Below are positions 1-7,692 of a DNA stretch of 64,000 nt, piece after piece (positions within the stretch are counted from its first letter, which is position 1; the number at the start of each line of letters is the position of its first letter). The notes below the pieces were generated by a model. It worked only from the letters and a program-made list of their open reading frames with translations. It had not been told where the DNA came from and did no database searches. The stretch lies in assembly GCF_003568665.1 (NCBI RefSeq), contig NZ_QXMH01000002.1:868001-932000 (forward strand). Reading direction: 5' to 3'. A program made the translations under genes and the position numbers. This DNA comes from Chitinophaga alhagiae. GTDB taxonomy: Bacteria; Bacteroidota; Bacteroidia; Chitinophagales; Chitinophagaceae.

Positions 1-1219
1 CCTGGCCCTGGCTGGCCGGCGTTCTTTTCTGCCAGAAGAAGAAAATGATGAACAGTACAATGAGGATGGCGGGGAACATAGCCATTTTGGCCAGCGTGTC
101 CTGACCGGCAACCAGTTCAAGCTGGGCGCCGCTGAGGCCGCTCTGTGCGCTTTCCGCGCGGGCGGAATCTATCCAGCGGCCAATGATGGGCTGGAAGATG
201 GAGCTGGAGAACATGCCCACACCGCCGATGATAGACATGCCCAAAGCACCGCTGAGCGGTACCCGCTGTGCCACGGCGCCTACCATGGTAGGCCAGAAGT
301 AACAAACGCCGATGGCGAAGCATACGGCGGCTACATACGCCATAGGGCCGGTCACTACACTGAAAAGGTAAATGCCGATGGCCGCAAAAATAGCGGAGAT
401 CAGCAATACGCCCGTTTGGCCCAATGCCTGTATCACGGGGCCGGCAAAGAACCTGCCCACGGCCATGAGGCCGGTTACCAAAGCCAGTATGAGCATGGGG
501 CTGGCGCCGCTGCTGCTCATTACCAGGCCTACCCACTGTTGCGGGCCAAATTCACTGATGGCGGTGAGGGCCATGCAGATGAACAGGAAAATGTAAGTGG
601 GAGATACCATGGCCTTGAGGTTTTCCGCCAGTGACGTGGCGCCTTCTACCTTGGGTGCGGGGAATGTTTTACCATAGAACAGTACTGCATATATGATAGT
701 GGGGATCATGATCACCCACATTTGCAGTTGCCAGCTCAGGCCGGCATCTGTCATGAATTTGGAAATAAGGCTGCCTATTACGATGCCGCCGGGGAACCAC
801 ATGTGGAAGCGGTTGAGCATCTTGTTCATTTTTACACCGGAGTAGCTGTCTGCTATCATGGGGTTACAGGCCGCTTCCGTACACCCATTGCCGAAGCCGA
901 TGAAGAGGGTGGAGATCAGCAGCAGCGTGTAGCCGCCGGCGTAAATGGTGAGTATGATACCCAGCGCGTGCGCCACAAAAGCCACCCGCATAATGTTCCG
1001 CGGGCCAAAGCTGTGGTATACCAGCCCGCCAATGATCATGGAAATGGGAAAACCCAGGAACCACATGGAGTTGATGAACCCGAGCTGCTCCGCGGTCAGG
1101 TTGAACTGTGCGCCCAGCTGGGTCAGGATACCGGCCCTGATGGCAAATGTGAATGCGGTGGTAATGAGAGCGAAACAACTACCGTTAAATAAGGCGGTCT
1201 TGTTAACGTCGGCAGTCAT
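1..1219 (-). CDS. MFS transporter, probably sugar-type (3' end outside window)
   Basis: Reading the minus strand from an ATG at 1219 gives 406 codons with no stop before the window edge, so the C-terminus is missing. The protein is almost wholly hydrophobic, starts MTADVNKTALFNGSCFALIT and has many membrane helices separated by short polar loops. Loop 2-3 (GLVYHSFGPRNIMRVAF) resembles the conserved MFS GxxxDRxGxR region, and a long central loop near residue 195 (GKTFPAPKVEGATSLAENLK) splits the two six-helix halves. Family members are inner-membrane secondary transporters of sugars and other small solutes. The substrate cannot be read from the sequence. An inverted repeat at 1260-1283 lies about 40 bases upstream. 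Fold assignment is firm and substrate unknown. Confidence 0.85.
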   Translation of the reverse strand, partial: MTADVNKTALFNGSCFALITTAFTFAIRAGILTQLGAQFNLTAEQLGFINSMWFLGFPISMIIGGLVYHSFGPRNIMRVAFVAHALGIILTIYAGGYTLLLISTLFIGFGNGCTEAACNPMIADSYSGVKMNKMLNRFHMWFPGGIVIGSLISKFMTDAGLSWQLQMWVIMIPTIIYAVLFYGKTFPAPKVEGATSLAENLKAMVSPTYIFLFICMALTAISEFGPQQWVGLVMSSSGASPMLILALVTGLMAVGRFFAGPVIQALGQTGVLLISAIFAAIGIYLFSVVTGPMAYVAAVCFAIGVCYFWPTMVGAVAQRVPLSGALGMSIIGGVGMFSSSIFQPIIGRWIDSARAESAQSGLSGAQLELVAGQDTLAKMAMFPAILIVLFIIFFFWQKRTPASQGQ

Positions 1220-1259
1220 AGACGTGAAATTTTAGAAATTATTGCAATAGTGCTGTCAA

Positions 1260-1283
1260 GGATAAGGTTTTGAAAACTTATCC
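1260..1283. promoter_or_regulatory. Operator-like inverted repeat upstream of the MFS gene
   Basis: The arms GGATAAGGTTTT and AAAACTTATCC form a near-perfect inverted repeat around a single G, with one extra G in the left arm. It sits about 40 bases before the MFS start codon in an A/T-rich leader. Position and symmetry fit a repressor operator, but no regulator gene lies beside it and a transcript hairpin is also possible. Confidence 0.35.
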
Positions 1284-1400
1284 GTACAATATATAAAATA
1301 TATCTAAAGGATTTACTTCCTGCCATAATTTTTTTTACAAAAACAGCCATGCGGGAGGCACCATTTTTGTGCCTTCCTCCCGGAACAAATACGGAATACC

Positions 1401-1853
1401 ATGTCTTTATTCAAACCCGCCTGCCTGCTGGCAGTGTTGTTGGCGGGCGCCGTAGCCTGCAACAAGAACGGCCCGCCGCCGCCCAACCCCGGCTACCGCT
1501 ATTTTGAAGTAGCTAAAAAAGTACCGCCGGAAGACTGGCGGGATAGCGCCTTTGTAGTAGCCACCAGGGATTCTGCGCTGCTGCAGCAAATAGATTCCCA
1601 GTTAACCCTGCCCATAGCGCAGCGCAAAATAGTGAACGGCGCGCTGGCAGGCGGCAGCGCCAGCTATAACACGAACGGCACGCATGTTTTCAAATGGCAT
1701 TTTATGGAAGATGACTGGGCGCTGGCCGATGTAAGTGCGGAAATATTTGACGGCAGGCCGTATACGGATGTAGACGTAAACCTGGCTTACTGGCTGGATA
1801 CCGTCAAGCGGTTTGCGCCATGGGGCTTTTACATCCGGAAGGAAGTGAAATAA
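1401..1853 (+). CDS. Small lipoprotein with BP74-like domain
   Basis: This is a 150-residue protein with a lipoprotein signal (hydrophobic stretch, then AVAC with Cys20), so it should be anchored in an envelope membrane. After a proline-rich spacer (GPPPPNP) the rest resembles the BP74 N-terminal domain, first named from a Dictyostelium protein and found as a single domain in many bacterial secreted proteins. The matching features are the segment FVVATRDSALLQQIDSQL, the pattern ADVSAEIFDGRPYTDVDVNL and a C-terminal WLDTVKRFAPWGFYI. The match is from memory of the family pattern. The biochemical role of bacterial BP74 domains is not known to me. The gene stands alone and shares a terminator with the convergent iron operon. 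Confidence 0.6.
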   Translation: MSLFKPACLLAVLLAGAVACNKNGPPPPNPGYRYFEVAKKVPPEDWRDSAFVVATRDSALLQQIDSQLTLPIAQRKIVNGALAGGSASYNTNGTHVFKWHFMEDDWALADVSAEIFDGRPYTDVDVNLAYWLDTVKRFAPWGFYIRKEVK

Positions 1854-1889
1854 AACAACGGGAAGCAGCTTACAGCTCCTCCCGTTGTT
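1854..1889. terminator. Bidirectional terminator hairpin
   Basis: The arms AACAACGGGA and TCCCGTTGTT pair perfectly over 10 bases around a 16-base loop. The hairpin lies between the convergent BP74-like gene and the small membrane protein gene, and its right arm runs into the 3' end of the latter. Flanking A and T stretches let it work in both directions. Confidence 0.75.
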
Positions 1890-2061
1890 CTTTCCGGAAA
1901 TAATAATGTTTGATGATGAGGTAAAGCGGGATGCCCAGCCCTATCCAGGAAAAAATGTCCCAGATGCCATCGCCCGCCAGCGCTATAATGAGGCCGGCCA
2001 GGGAGAGCACGGCCAGTATTAGCGGCATGCCCCACAGTTTCATGAAAGGATTATGCTTCAT
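1870..2061 (-). CDS. Small two-helix membrane protein of the PepSY operon
   Basis: This is a 63-residue protein read from the ATG at 2061, overlapping the end of the PepSY gene by 11 bases. A second ATG at 2073 would add four residues. It has two hydrophobic helices (GMPLILAVLSLAGLIIAL and IFSWIGLGIPLYLIIKHYYF) and a charged tail (RKEQREEL). It belongs to no family I recognise. The overlap with the upstream gene indicates translational coupling, so it is probably an accessory subunit of the PepSY membrane protein. It is the last gene of the iron operon and ends in a shared terminator. Confidence 0.7.
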   Translation of the reverse strand: MKHNPFMKLWGMPLILAVLSLAGLIIALAGDGIWDIFSWIGLGIPLYLIIKHYYFRKEQREEL

Positions 2062-3196
2062 CGTATTCCTCAATTTTTTCGTTTAGCCGGCTCCATTGCA
2101 TTTTGGCCGCTTTCCGGCGGGCCACCCACAGGTAGAGGCCTGTAATGAGCACTACAATAGTGGCCAGGTCAAACAGGGCCCATATTATTTTTAACGGCCA
2201 GCCGCCATAGTCGCCAAAGTGCAGCGGTTGAGACACAAACAGCGTGATCACGTACCAGGGCATTTTGCGCGCGTCCGTGAGCGTGCCGTTCTCCGCGTCT
2301 ACCAGCACGGGCATCAGCAGCCGGGCCGTCAGCTCCGTTTTGCCTTTCATAAAAATGCCGTAGTGGTGTTTGCTGGTGAACATGGTACCGGGGTAGGTGA
2401 TGATGCTGGCTTTCATGTCTGGCGCGGCCTTTTCCGCTACCAGCAGCGCACTGTCAAGCGAAGCGTATTGGCCTTCCAGTGGCGGTTTGCTGGCATAGGG
2501 CGCCACCATTTCCTTCAGCTGGCCCTGCTGCCAGGCAAACAGCACCACATCATGCAAGGCGTTGATGATGCCGGTAATGCCTACTACAGTGGCCCAGGCC
2601 AGGGTAACAATGCCTATGAGGTTATGCGTGTCCAGCCAGTGCAGGCGGCGTGACTTGTATTTGCGCACCATGCCGAAATCGAACTTCTTCATGATACGCC
2701 CGTACAGCACCACACCGGTAATAATGGCAATAACGAACACAATGCCCATCAGCCCCAGGAACAGCATGCCGCCAATGCCGAGGAACATGTCCCGGTGAAG
2801 CCGCAGGATGAAGTTCATCACGCCGTCCGTGGTAGGCCTGTCCAGCACGGCGGCGGTGTAGTCGTTCAGTACAACATATTTACTGCTGTCATACGGCGCT
2901 TCCGGGCGGGGCGCCACGTCAAACAGCGTTTTGTTGGGCTCGTCTTCGTCCCAGTACACGTACCGTACGCGCTCGCCGGGGTAGAGGGCTTCGGCGGCGG
3001 CGGCCAGCTCATCAAGGCTTTTTTTCTGCGCGCCCTCCGGTATTTCCGCCACTTTCTCTTCTTCCAGCACATGCTCCAGCTCGTGGTGAAAGATCAATGG
3101 CAGCCCCGTGATGCAGAGCATCAGCAGAAAAATGGTACAGATGAGGCTGGTCCATTTATGCCATAAAAACCAGCGTTTGGCCGTTTCAATTTTCAT
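2051..3196 (-). CDS. PepSY-associated TM helix protein (PiuB-like)
   Basis: This 381-residue inner-membrane protein has about four transmembrane helices, near residues 15-35, 145-168, 190-215 and 345-368. The first follows a WFLWHKW start and the last precedes LYLWVARRK. A long periplasmic PepSY-type region lies between helices 1 and 2. PepSY-TM proteins of this class occur with TonB-dependent siderophore receptors and are thought to help reduce or release iron at the inner membrane. Conserved His residues in and near the helices (WHKW, RLHWLDTHN) could bind heme. It lies 4 bases after the DUF4374 gene and overlaps the next small gene, so it is part of one operon. Family assignment is strong and the exact reaction unproven. 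Confidence 0.85.
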   Translation of the reverse strand: MKIETAKRWFLWHKWTSLICTIFLLMLCITGLPLIFHHELEHVLEEEKVAEIPEGAQKKSLDELAAAAEALYPGERVRYVYWDEDEPNKTLFDVAPRPEAPYDSSKYVVLNDYTAAVLDRPTTDGVMNFILRLHRDMFLGIGGMLFLGLMGIVFVIAIITGVVLYGRIMKKFDFGMVRKYKSRRLHWLDTHNLIGIVTLAWATVVGITGIINALHDVVLFAWQQGQLKEMVAPYASKPPLEGQYASLDSALLVAEKAAPDMKASIITYPGTMFTSKHHYGIFMKGKTELTARLLMPVLVDAENGTLTDARKMPWYVITLFVSQPLHFGDYGGWPLKIIWALFDLATIVVLITGLYLWVARRKAAKMQWSRLNEKIEEYDEA

Positions 3197-3200
3197 GTTG

Positions 3201-4418
3201 TTACAGGTTCAGTTTGATAAAACCGGAAACAAGGCCGCCGTCTGTTACGCTGAAAGCCTTGGTGGCGGTGTTGTTGCTTTCGTTCAGCAGGTAATAGCCG
3301 TTCTCGGCGCCGTTGGCCATCCAGAGGTAGATCTTCCCGTCCATTTCCACAATACCCTGCTCGTTGGAGTGTACGTAGCGTGTTTTGGGCATGCCGGTAA
3401 TTTTGGTAGCCGCCAGGGTGTTGATGTCAATAGCGTAGTAGTCCCAGATAGGCGTGCCCAGGTTGGAGAAATCAGGCGCCAGCTCTACAGAAGGGAGCTG
3501 CACATAGATCTTGCCGTTCTTTACCACGCTCACGCCAATGGTGGAATGCGCCTGGTAAGTGTCTGCTTTCAATATCCAGCTGCGGTCAAAGTCCGTTTCA
3601 CCTTTTTTGATGCGGATCACGGAGCTGTTGGTAATACCTTCGTTAAAACCGGTGTAATAGAAATACAGCGCGCCATCGTCTCCCAGCGTCCACATTTTGT
3701 TGGCGCTGGAGCCCCAGCCCAGTGACTTGATGCCATCGTACTGGATGGTTTTTTCCAGCTGGTTGGTGGCAATGTTGATCACGGCCATTTTAACATAGTC
3801 TACGGCGTCATCGCCATAACCGCCTGCCTGCGTGGTGCTTCCGTAGGTAACGCCTACATACAGCTTGCCTTCTTTGGAAGCGATTGTGTGCTGGCCCACT
3901 GCCTGGTATTTAACGCTGGCATCGTTTATTTTCAGGGAGTTCAGGTCTATTTCACCCGTACGCTGCATGGTGGTAGGGTTGAAGATCTGCAGCAGCATGG
4001 AGCCTCTTGCCGGGTCAAGGTAATAACCGGTGGTCTCGTTCACGATGTGGAACATCTGCCCGTTGGCGAGGAAGCCTTCTGCGTTGATCTTCCCGTCTGC
4101 CGCTACCGTCAGTTTCTGGATGCCCGCTTCGCCGGCAATGTTGCTGCGGTTGAATATCCACTTGTTATAAGCGGTAAAGCCGAAGGCGGAGGTCATTTGC
4201 AGGGTCTTTTCGCTGATGTTGCTGAAGCTGCCGCCAGGTACGCCGTCATATGCTTTCATATAACCGGTGGTGGCCAGGTCTTTTTCATTGGTGAACAGCA
4301 CATAGCCGAATTTACCGTCGTTGCCGTTGTCCGGCGCGGGATCGTTCTTTTTGCTGCAGGAAGCCAGCAGCACTACTGCAGATAAAACGCCGATGCTTTG
4401 TTTGATCAATTTATTCAT
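3201..4418 (-). CDS. DUF4374 domain lipoprotein
   Basis: This is a 405-residue lipoprotein with signal VVLLASC (Cys21), followed by a KKNDPAPDNG spacer. The rest is beta-rich with repeated GYVLFTNEKDL- and GKLYVGVTYG-type strands, suggesting a beta-propeller facing the periplasm or cell surface. The order TonB receptor, this protein, then PepSY protein is typical for DUF4374 in Bacteroidota, where such proteins accompany metallophore uptake. No enzymatic motif is visible. A role in binding or handing on the metallophore is inferred from the operon. It sits 9 bases after the receptor gene. Confidence 0.8.
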   Translation of the reverse strand: MNKLIKQSIGVLSAVVLLASCSKKNDPAPDNGNDGKFGYVLFTNEKDLATTGYMKAYDGVPGGSFSNISEKTLQMTSAFGFTAYNKWIFNRSNIAGEAGIQKLTVAADGKINAEGFLANGQMFHIVNETTGYYLDPARGSMLLQIFNPTTMQRTGEIDLNSLKINDASVKYQAVGQHTIASKEGKLYVGVTYGSTTQAGGYGDDAVDYVKMAVINIATNQLEKTIQYDGIKSLGWGSSANKMWTLGDDGALYFYYTGFNEGITNSSVIRIKKGETDFDRSWILKADTYQAHSTIGVSVVKNGKIYVQLPSVELAPDFSNLGTPIWDYYAIDINTLAATKITGMPKTRYVHSNEQGIVEMDGKIYLWMANGAENGYYLLNESNNTATKAFSVTDGGLVSGFIKLNL

Positions 4419-4427
4419 TGTATATAC

Positions 4428-6788
4428 TTAAAGAGAGTAAGAAATTTTTACTGAAAAGGCCCTGCCGGGGTTCTGTATCTTGAAATTGTCGAACACGGCC
4501 ACGTCAAAGATGTTCTTCACCTGGAAACCCACAGAGAACATGCCTGCCGGGGAATACGTGAACCCGGCGGTGTGTATGTTCTGGTCCGGGATGATGTTGC
4601 GGGCGTCTATCCCGGCCTTGCCGAAGAGGCCGAGGAAACCGTCCGGCTCCACGGATTTCGGGATATAGTCCAGGTAATATTCCCGTACAAAAGAGTAATA
4701 CCAGTAGATGTTTATTTTATCCTGCTTGCGCAGCAGGTTGTTGAATTTGGCGCTCAGCCCGGCATTGGCAAAAAAGTAGGGGGTGTTCTTGAGGCGCGCC
4801 TTGTCTCGCGCAAAGTTGCCGGGGTCTGCCAGCCGCAGCTCCTGGAAGGTAACATTGGCGTTGGCGTCCAGCCAGCGGGTCACAGACACGCTGCCGTCTA
4901 CATCTACCCCCAGGCCCTTTACCTTTTCCACGTTCTGGCTCTGCGCAAACATGAAGTTGATGGGCATGAGCAGGATGAGGTCTTTGGTATAGCGGTAGAA
5001 AGCATTGGCCTCTATGCGGTAGCTGGCGGGGATGGCTACTTTATAACCGGCGCCGATGTTGATGCTCCTTTCCGGCTTCAGTTCAAAGTTGGACAGCTTG
5101 AGGTTGCCGTCTCCAAACAGCTCGTCCTGCTCCGGCAGCCGCAGCGATGTTTCAACAGACAGCTGCAGGGAAGCGTACTGGTTGAGGTTGTACCGCAAAC
5201 CATCCGCAATGCCCCAGGCGGACCTGCTGTTGATGGTGTTCACTTCATCCCCGCGGTAGTCCGCATCGCTGGCATTGGTACCGTAGTGGAAATATTTGCC
5301 GATGAGGCTGTTTTGCAGCCTGCCTTTCGCAAAAGAAGACGTAAGCCCCAGCGCCACGATCATTTTGTTATAAGTAGCGGGCACGGTAAGCACGTCTTTG
5401 CCGGTAGAGAACTTGTGGCCGTAGGGATCGGTGCCTTCGCGGCGGAAGTTGTTGGCCACCACGTTGAGGTTCAGCGCCTGCGTGTTGGTGAGCTGGTAGT
5501 TGAGGTTGGTGCGGGAGGTCAGATACCGGAAGTTGATGTGGGAGAGGGAACCGGTGCTGGACATTTCCCCGATTTCCGTTTCGGAACGGGTGTATTGCCC
5601 TGCCCAGTTGTACCGCCCGTGAGCCGTATCTACCGTTGCTGTGCGCAGGGTATTGTAGGCCAGGAACTGGCTGATGTCCAGCTTGCTGTTGAGCAGTTTC
5701 TTTTTATATAACAGGGACGGCACTACGGAACGCTGGCTGCCCGTTACGGCGCCATAAGGCTTTTCCATGCTGGAACCGAACTGGAACTGTTTGTCTACCG
5801 AAAAGGCGGTGACCGTGAACCGCAGCTCGTCTGCCCAGCCTGTATTGGCGAGGCCGGCAAAGGCTTCCACGTAGTAGTTGGAGAACTGGTTGTGGAACAG
5901 GCGGGTGGTGGTATCTTTTGACGCGCCGGTAGACGGGTCTGTGAGCCGTACCGTAGCTTTGTAATTATTGTCGGAGTAGTTGTAGAAACCGTTGATGCCC
6001 GCAAAGAGGTTCCCTTTGGCGTTTTTGTAATAAGCGTTCAGGGAAGCGCGGTGGGTGTTGAAAGAACCCAGTTCGTAAGAGGCGTTGAGGAAGCTCTTCA
6101 CATCGTGGCGGGTAACCATGTTGAGCGCGCCGCCGAGGGCGTCTGCGCCGAGGTGGAAGGGCAGGATGCCTTTATATACTTCCACGCGTTCCAGCATGTT
6201 CACCGGCACCAGCGAGATGTCGAAACCGGCGCCCAGGTAATCCAGCGGGATGCCGTCTTTAAAATACCGCACAGAACGGTTCTGGAAGCCGTTCAGCATC
6301 AGGTTGCTCCGGCTGCCCAGGCCGCCCGTTTGGCGGATGCGGATGCCGGCGGAGCGGTTCATCAGCTCCACCAGCGTGGTAGGCTGCTCCCGGTAAATGG
6401 CCGTGTTGATGGATTGCACCTTTACCTGCTGGCCGGTTTTCTGCGCGGTGATCACCACTTCTCCCAGGTCTTTGGCGGCAGATACCTCGAGGGTGAAGTT
6501 TTCGGTAATGGTAGTATCGTTCCCTATGACTATTTCTTTGGCCTGCCCGGCATATTCCATAGACAGCACCCGCAGTACATATTGCCCGGCGGGAATGCCG
6601 GCAATACGGTAGTTGCCGTTCTCGTCCGTTTGCGTACCATGGGCGGTGCGTTCCAGTGAAACGGTGATATAACTTAAAGGCTTGCCTTGTGTGGAAATAA
6701 TGCGCCCCTTCACAGCGCTTTTTTGGGCAAAGAGGCTGGTACAGGTAAGGGACAGGAATAAAAACGGTATAAAAATTTTCGCTTGCAT
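4428..6788 (-). CDS. TonB-dependent outer membrane receptor (probable metallophore/iron uptake)
   Basis: This 786-residue protein has a signal peptide ending LFAQ near residue 22. A carboxypeptidase-regulatory-like beta-sandwich (about 24-110, with GRIISTQGKPLSYITVSLE) leads into a plug domain (about 120-230, with TTLVELMNRSAGIRIRQTGG). A 22-strand barrel should fill the remainder. The length suits siderophore-type receptors and is shorter than SusC proteins. No SusD partner follows. Instead DUF4374 and PepSY genes come next, which supports uptake of an iron or other metal chelate rather than a glycan. A promoter-like TACTTTGCA box lies just upstream. Confidence 0.9.
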   Translation of the reverse strand: MQAKIFIPFLFLSLTCTSLFAQKSAVKGRIISTQGKPLSYITVSLERTAHGTQTDENGNYRIAGIPAGQYVLRVLSMEYAGQAKEIVIGNDTTITENFTLEVSAAKDLGEVVITAQKTGQQVKVQSINTAIYREQPTTLVELMNRSAGIRIRQTGGLGSRSNLMLNGFQNRSVRYFKDGIPLDYLGAGFDISLVPVNMLERVEVYKGILPFHLGADALGGALNMVTRHDVKSFLNASYELGSFNTHRASLNAYYKNAKGNLFAGINGFYNYSDNNYKATVRLTDPSTGASKDTTTRLFHNQFSNYYVEAFAGLANTGWADELRFTVTAFSVDKQFQFGSSMEKPYGAVTGSQRSVVPSLLYKKKLLNSKLDISQFLAYNTLRTATVDTAHGRYNWAGQYTRSETEIGEMSSTGSLSHINFRYLTSRTNLNYQLTNTQALNLNVVANNFRREGTDPYGHKFSTGKDVLTVPATYNKMIVALGLTSSFAKGRLQNSLIGKYFHYGTNASDADYRGDEVNTINSRSAWGIADGLRYNLNQYASLQLSVETSLRLPEQDELFGDGNLKLSNFELKPERSINIGAGYKVAIPASYRIEANAFYRYTKDLILLMPINFMFAQSQNVEKVKGLGVDVDGSVSVTRWLDANANVTFQELRLADPGNFARDKARLKNTPYFFANAGLSAKFNNLLRKQDKINIYWYYSFVREYYLDYIPKSVEPDGFLGLFGKAGIDARNIIPDQNIHTAGFTYSPAGMFSVGFQVKNIFDVAVFDNFKIQNPGRAFSVKISYSL

Positions 6789-6809
6789 GCTTCCTTCAAT
6801 GAAACTTTC

Positions 6810-6818
6810 TGCAAAGTA
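6810..6818 (-). promoter_or_regulatory. Bacteroidota-type -7 box of the iron operon
   Basis: On the minus strand this reads TACTTTGCA, one base shorter than the Bacteroidota -7 consensus TAnnTTTG and with the GCA that often follows it. It lies about 22 bases before the receptor start codon. A matching -33 TTG at the usual spacing is not evident, so the call is tentative. Confidence 0.4.
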
Positions 6819-6959
6819 GGGGGCTTTCTATACGGCGGGTTTTACAAATCGGGAATATTGTTTACGCAATCGGGAAAAATAGCTCTTTCGGGGAGCCCGG
6901 CCGGCTGGGAATTGTTTCACCGCCTGAACGGGGAAGAGATCAGGTATTACCTAAACAAC

Positions 6960-7102
6960 CGTGCTGCTGGCGGAGTTTGACGGTCTGCGCAAGCCCAACC
7001 GTTACGGCCGGCTTCCGCTTCACAACAGCAACTCCGCTACGCACAATGCCGCCTTCAACCGGCGCAGGAAATGACTGGGTGCTGTTGGTCAGTATGCTAT
7101 AA
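6960..7102 (+). pseudogene. Decayed 3' end of a gene, possibly a DUF4038-type glycosidase
   Basis: Within the 904-base gap 6789-7692 one frame reads without stops to a TAA at 7100-7102, ending PPSTGAGNDWVLLVSML. There is no plausible start codon, signal peptide or upstream continuation, and a strong terminator hairpin follows directly. The ending resembles the C-terminal strand of DUF4038/collagen-binding-like glycosidases as I remember them (PPSxGxGxDWVLV), so this may be all that remains of such a gene. The rest of the gap shows no coding signal. A hydrolase remnant would fit the neighbouring susC/susD pair. Confidence 0.35.
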
Positions 7103-7110
7103 AAAATGCC

Positions 7111-7153
7111 GCAGGGAACAACGGAAATGGGAGCCTTCCGTTATTGTCCCCGC
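7111..7153 (+). terminator. Terminator-like hairpin after the gene remnant
   Basis: The left arm GCAGGGAACAACGGAA pairs with the right arm TTCCGTTATTGTCCCCGC, with small bulges, around a GGGAGCC-type loop. It starts 9 bases after the TAA of the remnant at 7102, so it probably terminated a gene that is now lost. The 540 bases from here to 7692 hold only the leader of the next susC and nothing else I recognise. Confidence 0.5.
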
Positions 7154-7692
7154 AGCAAAAAAGCAACGCGGTGGGTACCACGTTCCCGTTTTTTGAGTAT
7201 CAGTTATATAGTTCTTCCAGCAAATTACAACATGCTTTCCACTTAACTGTCCTGTACCTTCCTGCCCGCTACTGGCGCGTGTTTTACCAAAATTATAATC
7301 CGGTAATATCATATCAATATTTGCTAAAAAGCATGTAACAGTCTGCCTGTTGCGTGATTATCTTTATTGTAATTGAAGTAGTGTGCAGCGAACCGTGTAT
7401 TTGATGTTAATCCGGTAAATCGAGATTCCAGTTAAATTCTTTGTTATGAAAAAACCTAACGATCCGCGTGACCCGATTCCAGCAATTATGATGGCAAGTA
7501 CAAAGTTTTCCGTGATACAGTGGCAGGTATGAAATAGTTGTTGCGTCAACCCGTGGGCAGTACGTGCGCAGTGCTGCCTGTTGTTGTCTCCTGTTATCAG
7601 CATTTTACATTTCTCCGCAATCCTGCATGCCGGGGGTGACCGGCCATGCTATTTCTTAACTCCGGCGGCCTTGCCGCTGTCAAATCAGTCAT

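Noticed and set aside
6783..6980. Short plus-strand frame opposite the TonB receptor start
   Set aside because: Lacks a start context and domain; it covers the receptor's promoter region.
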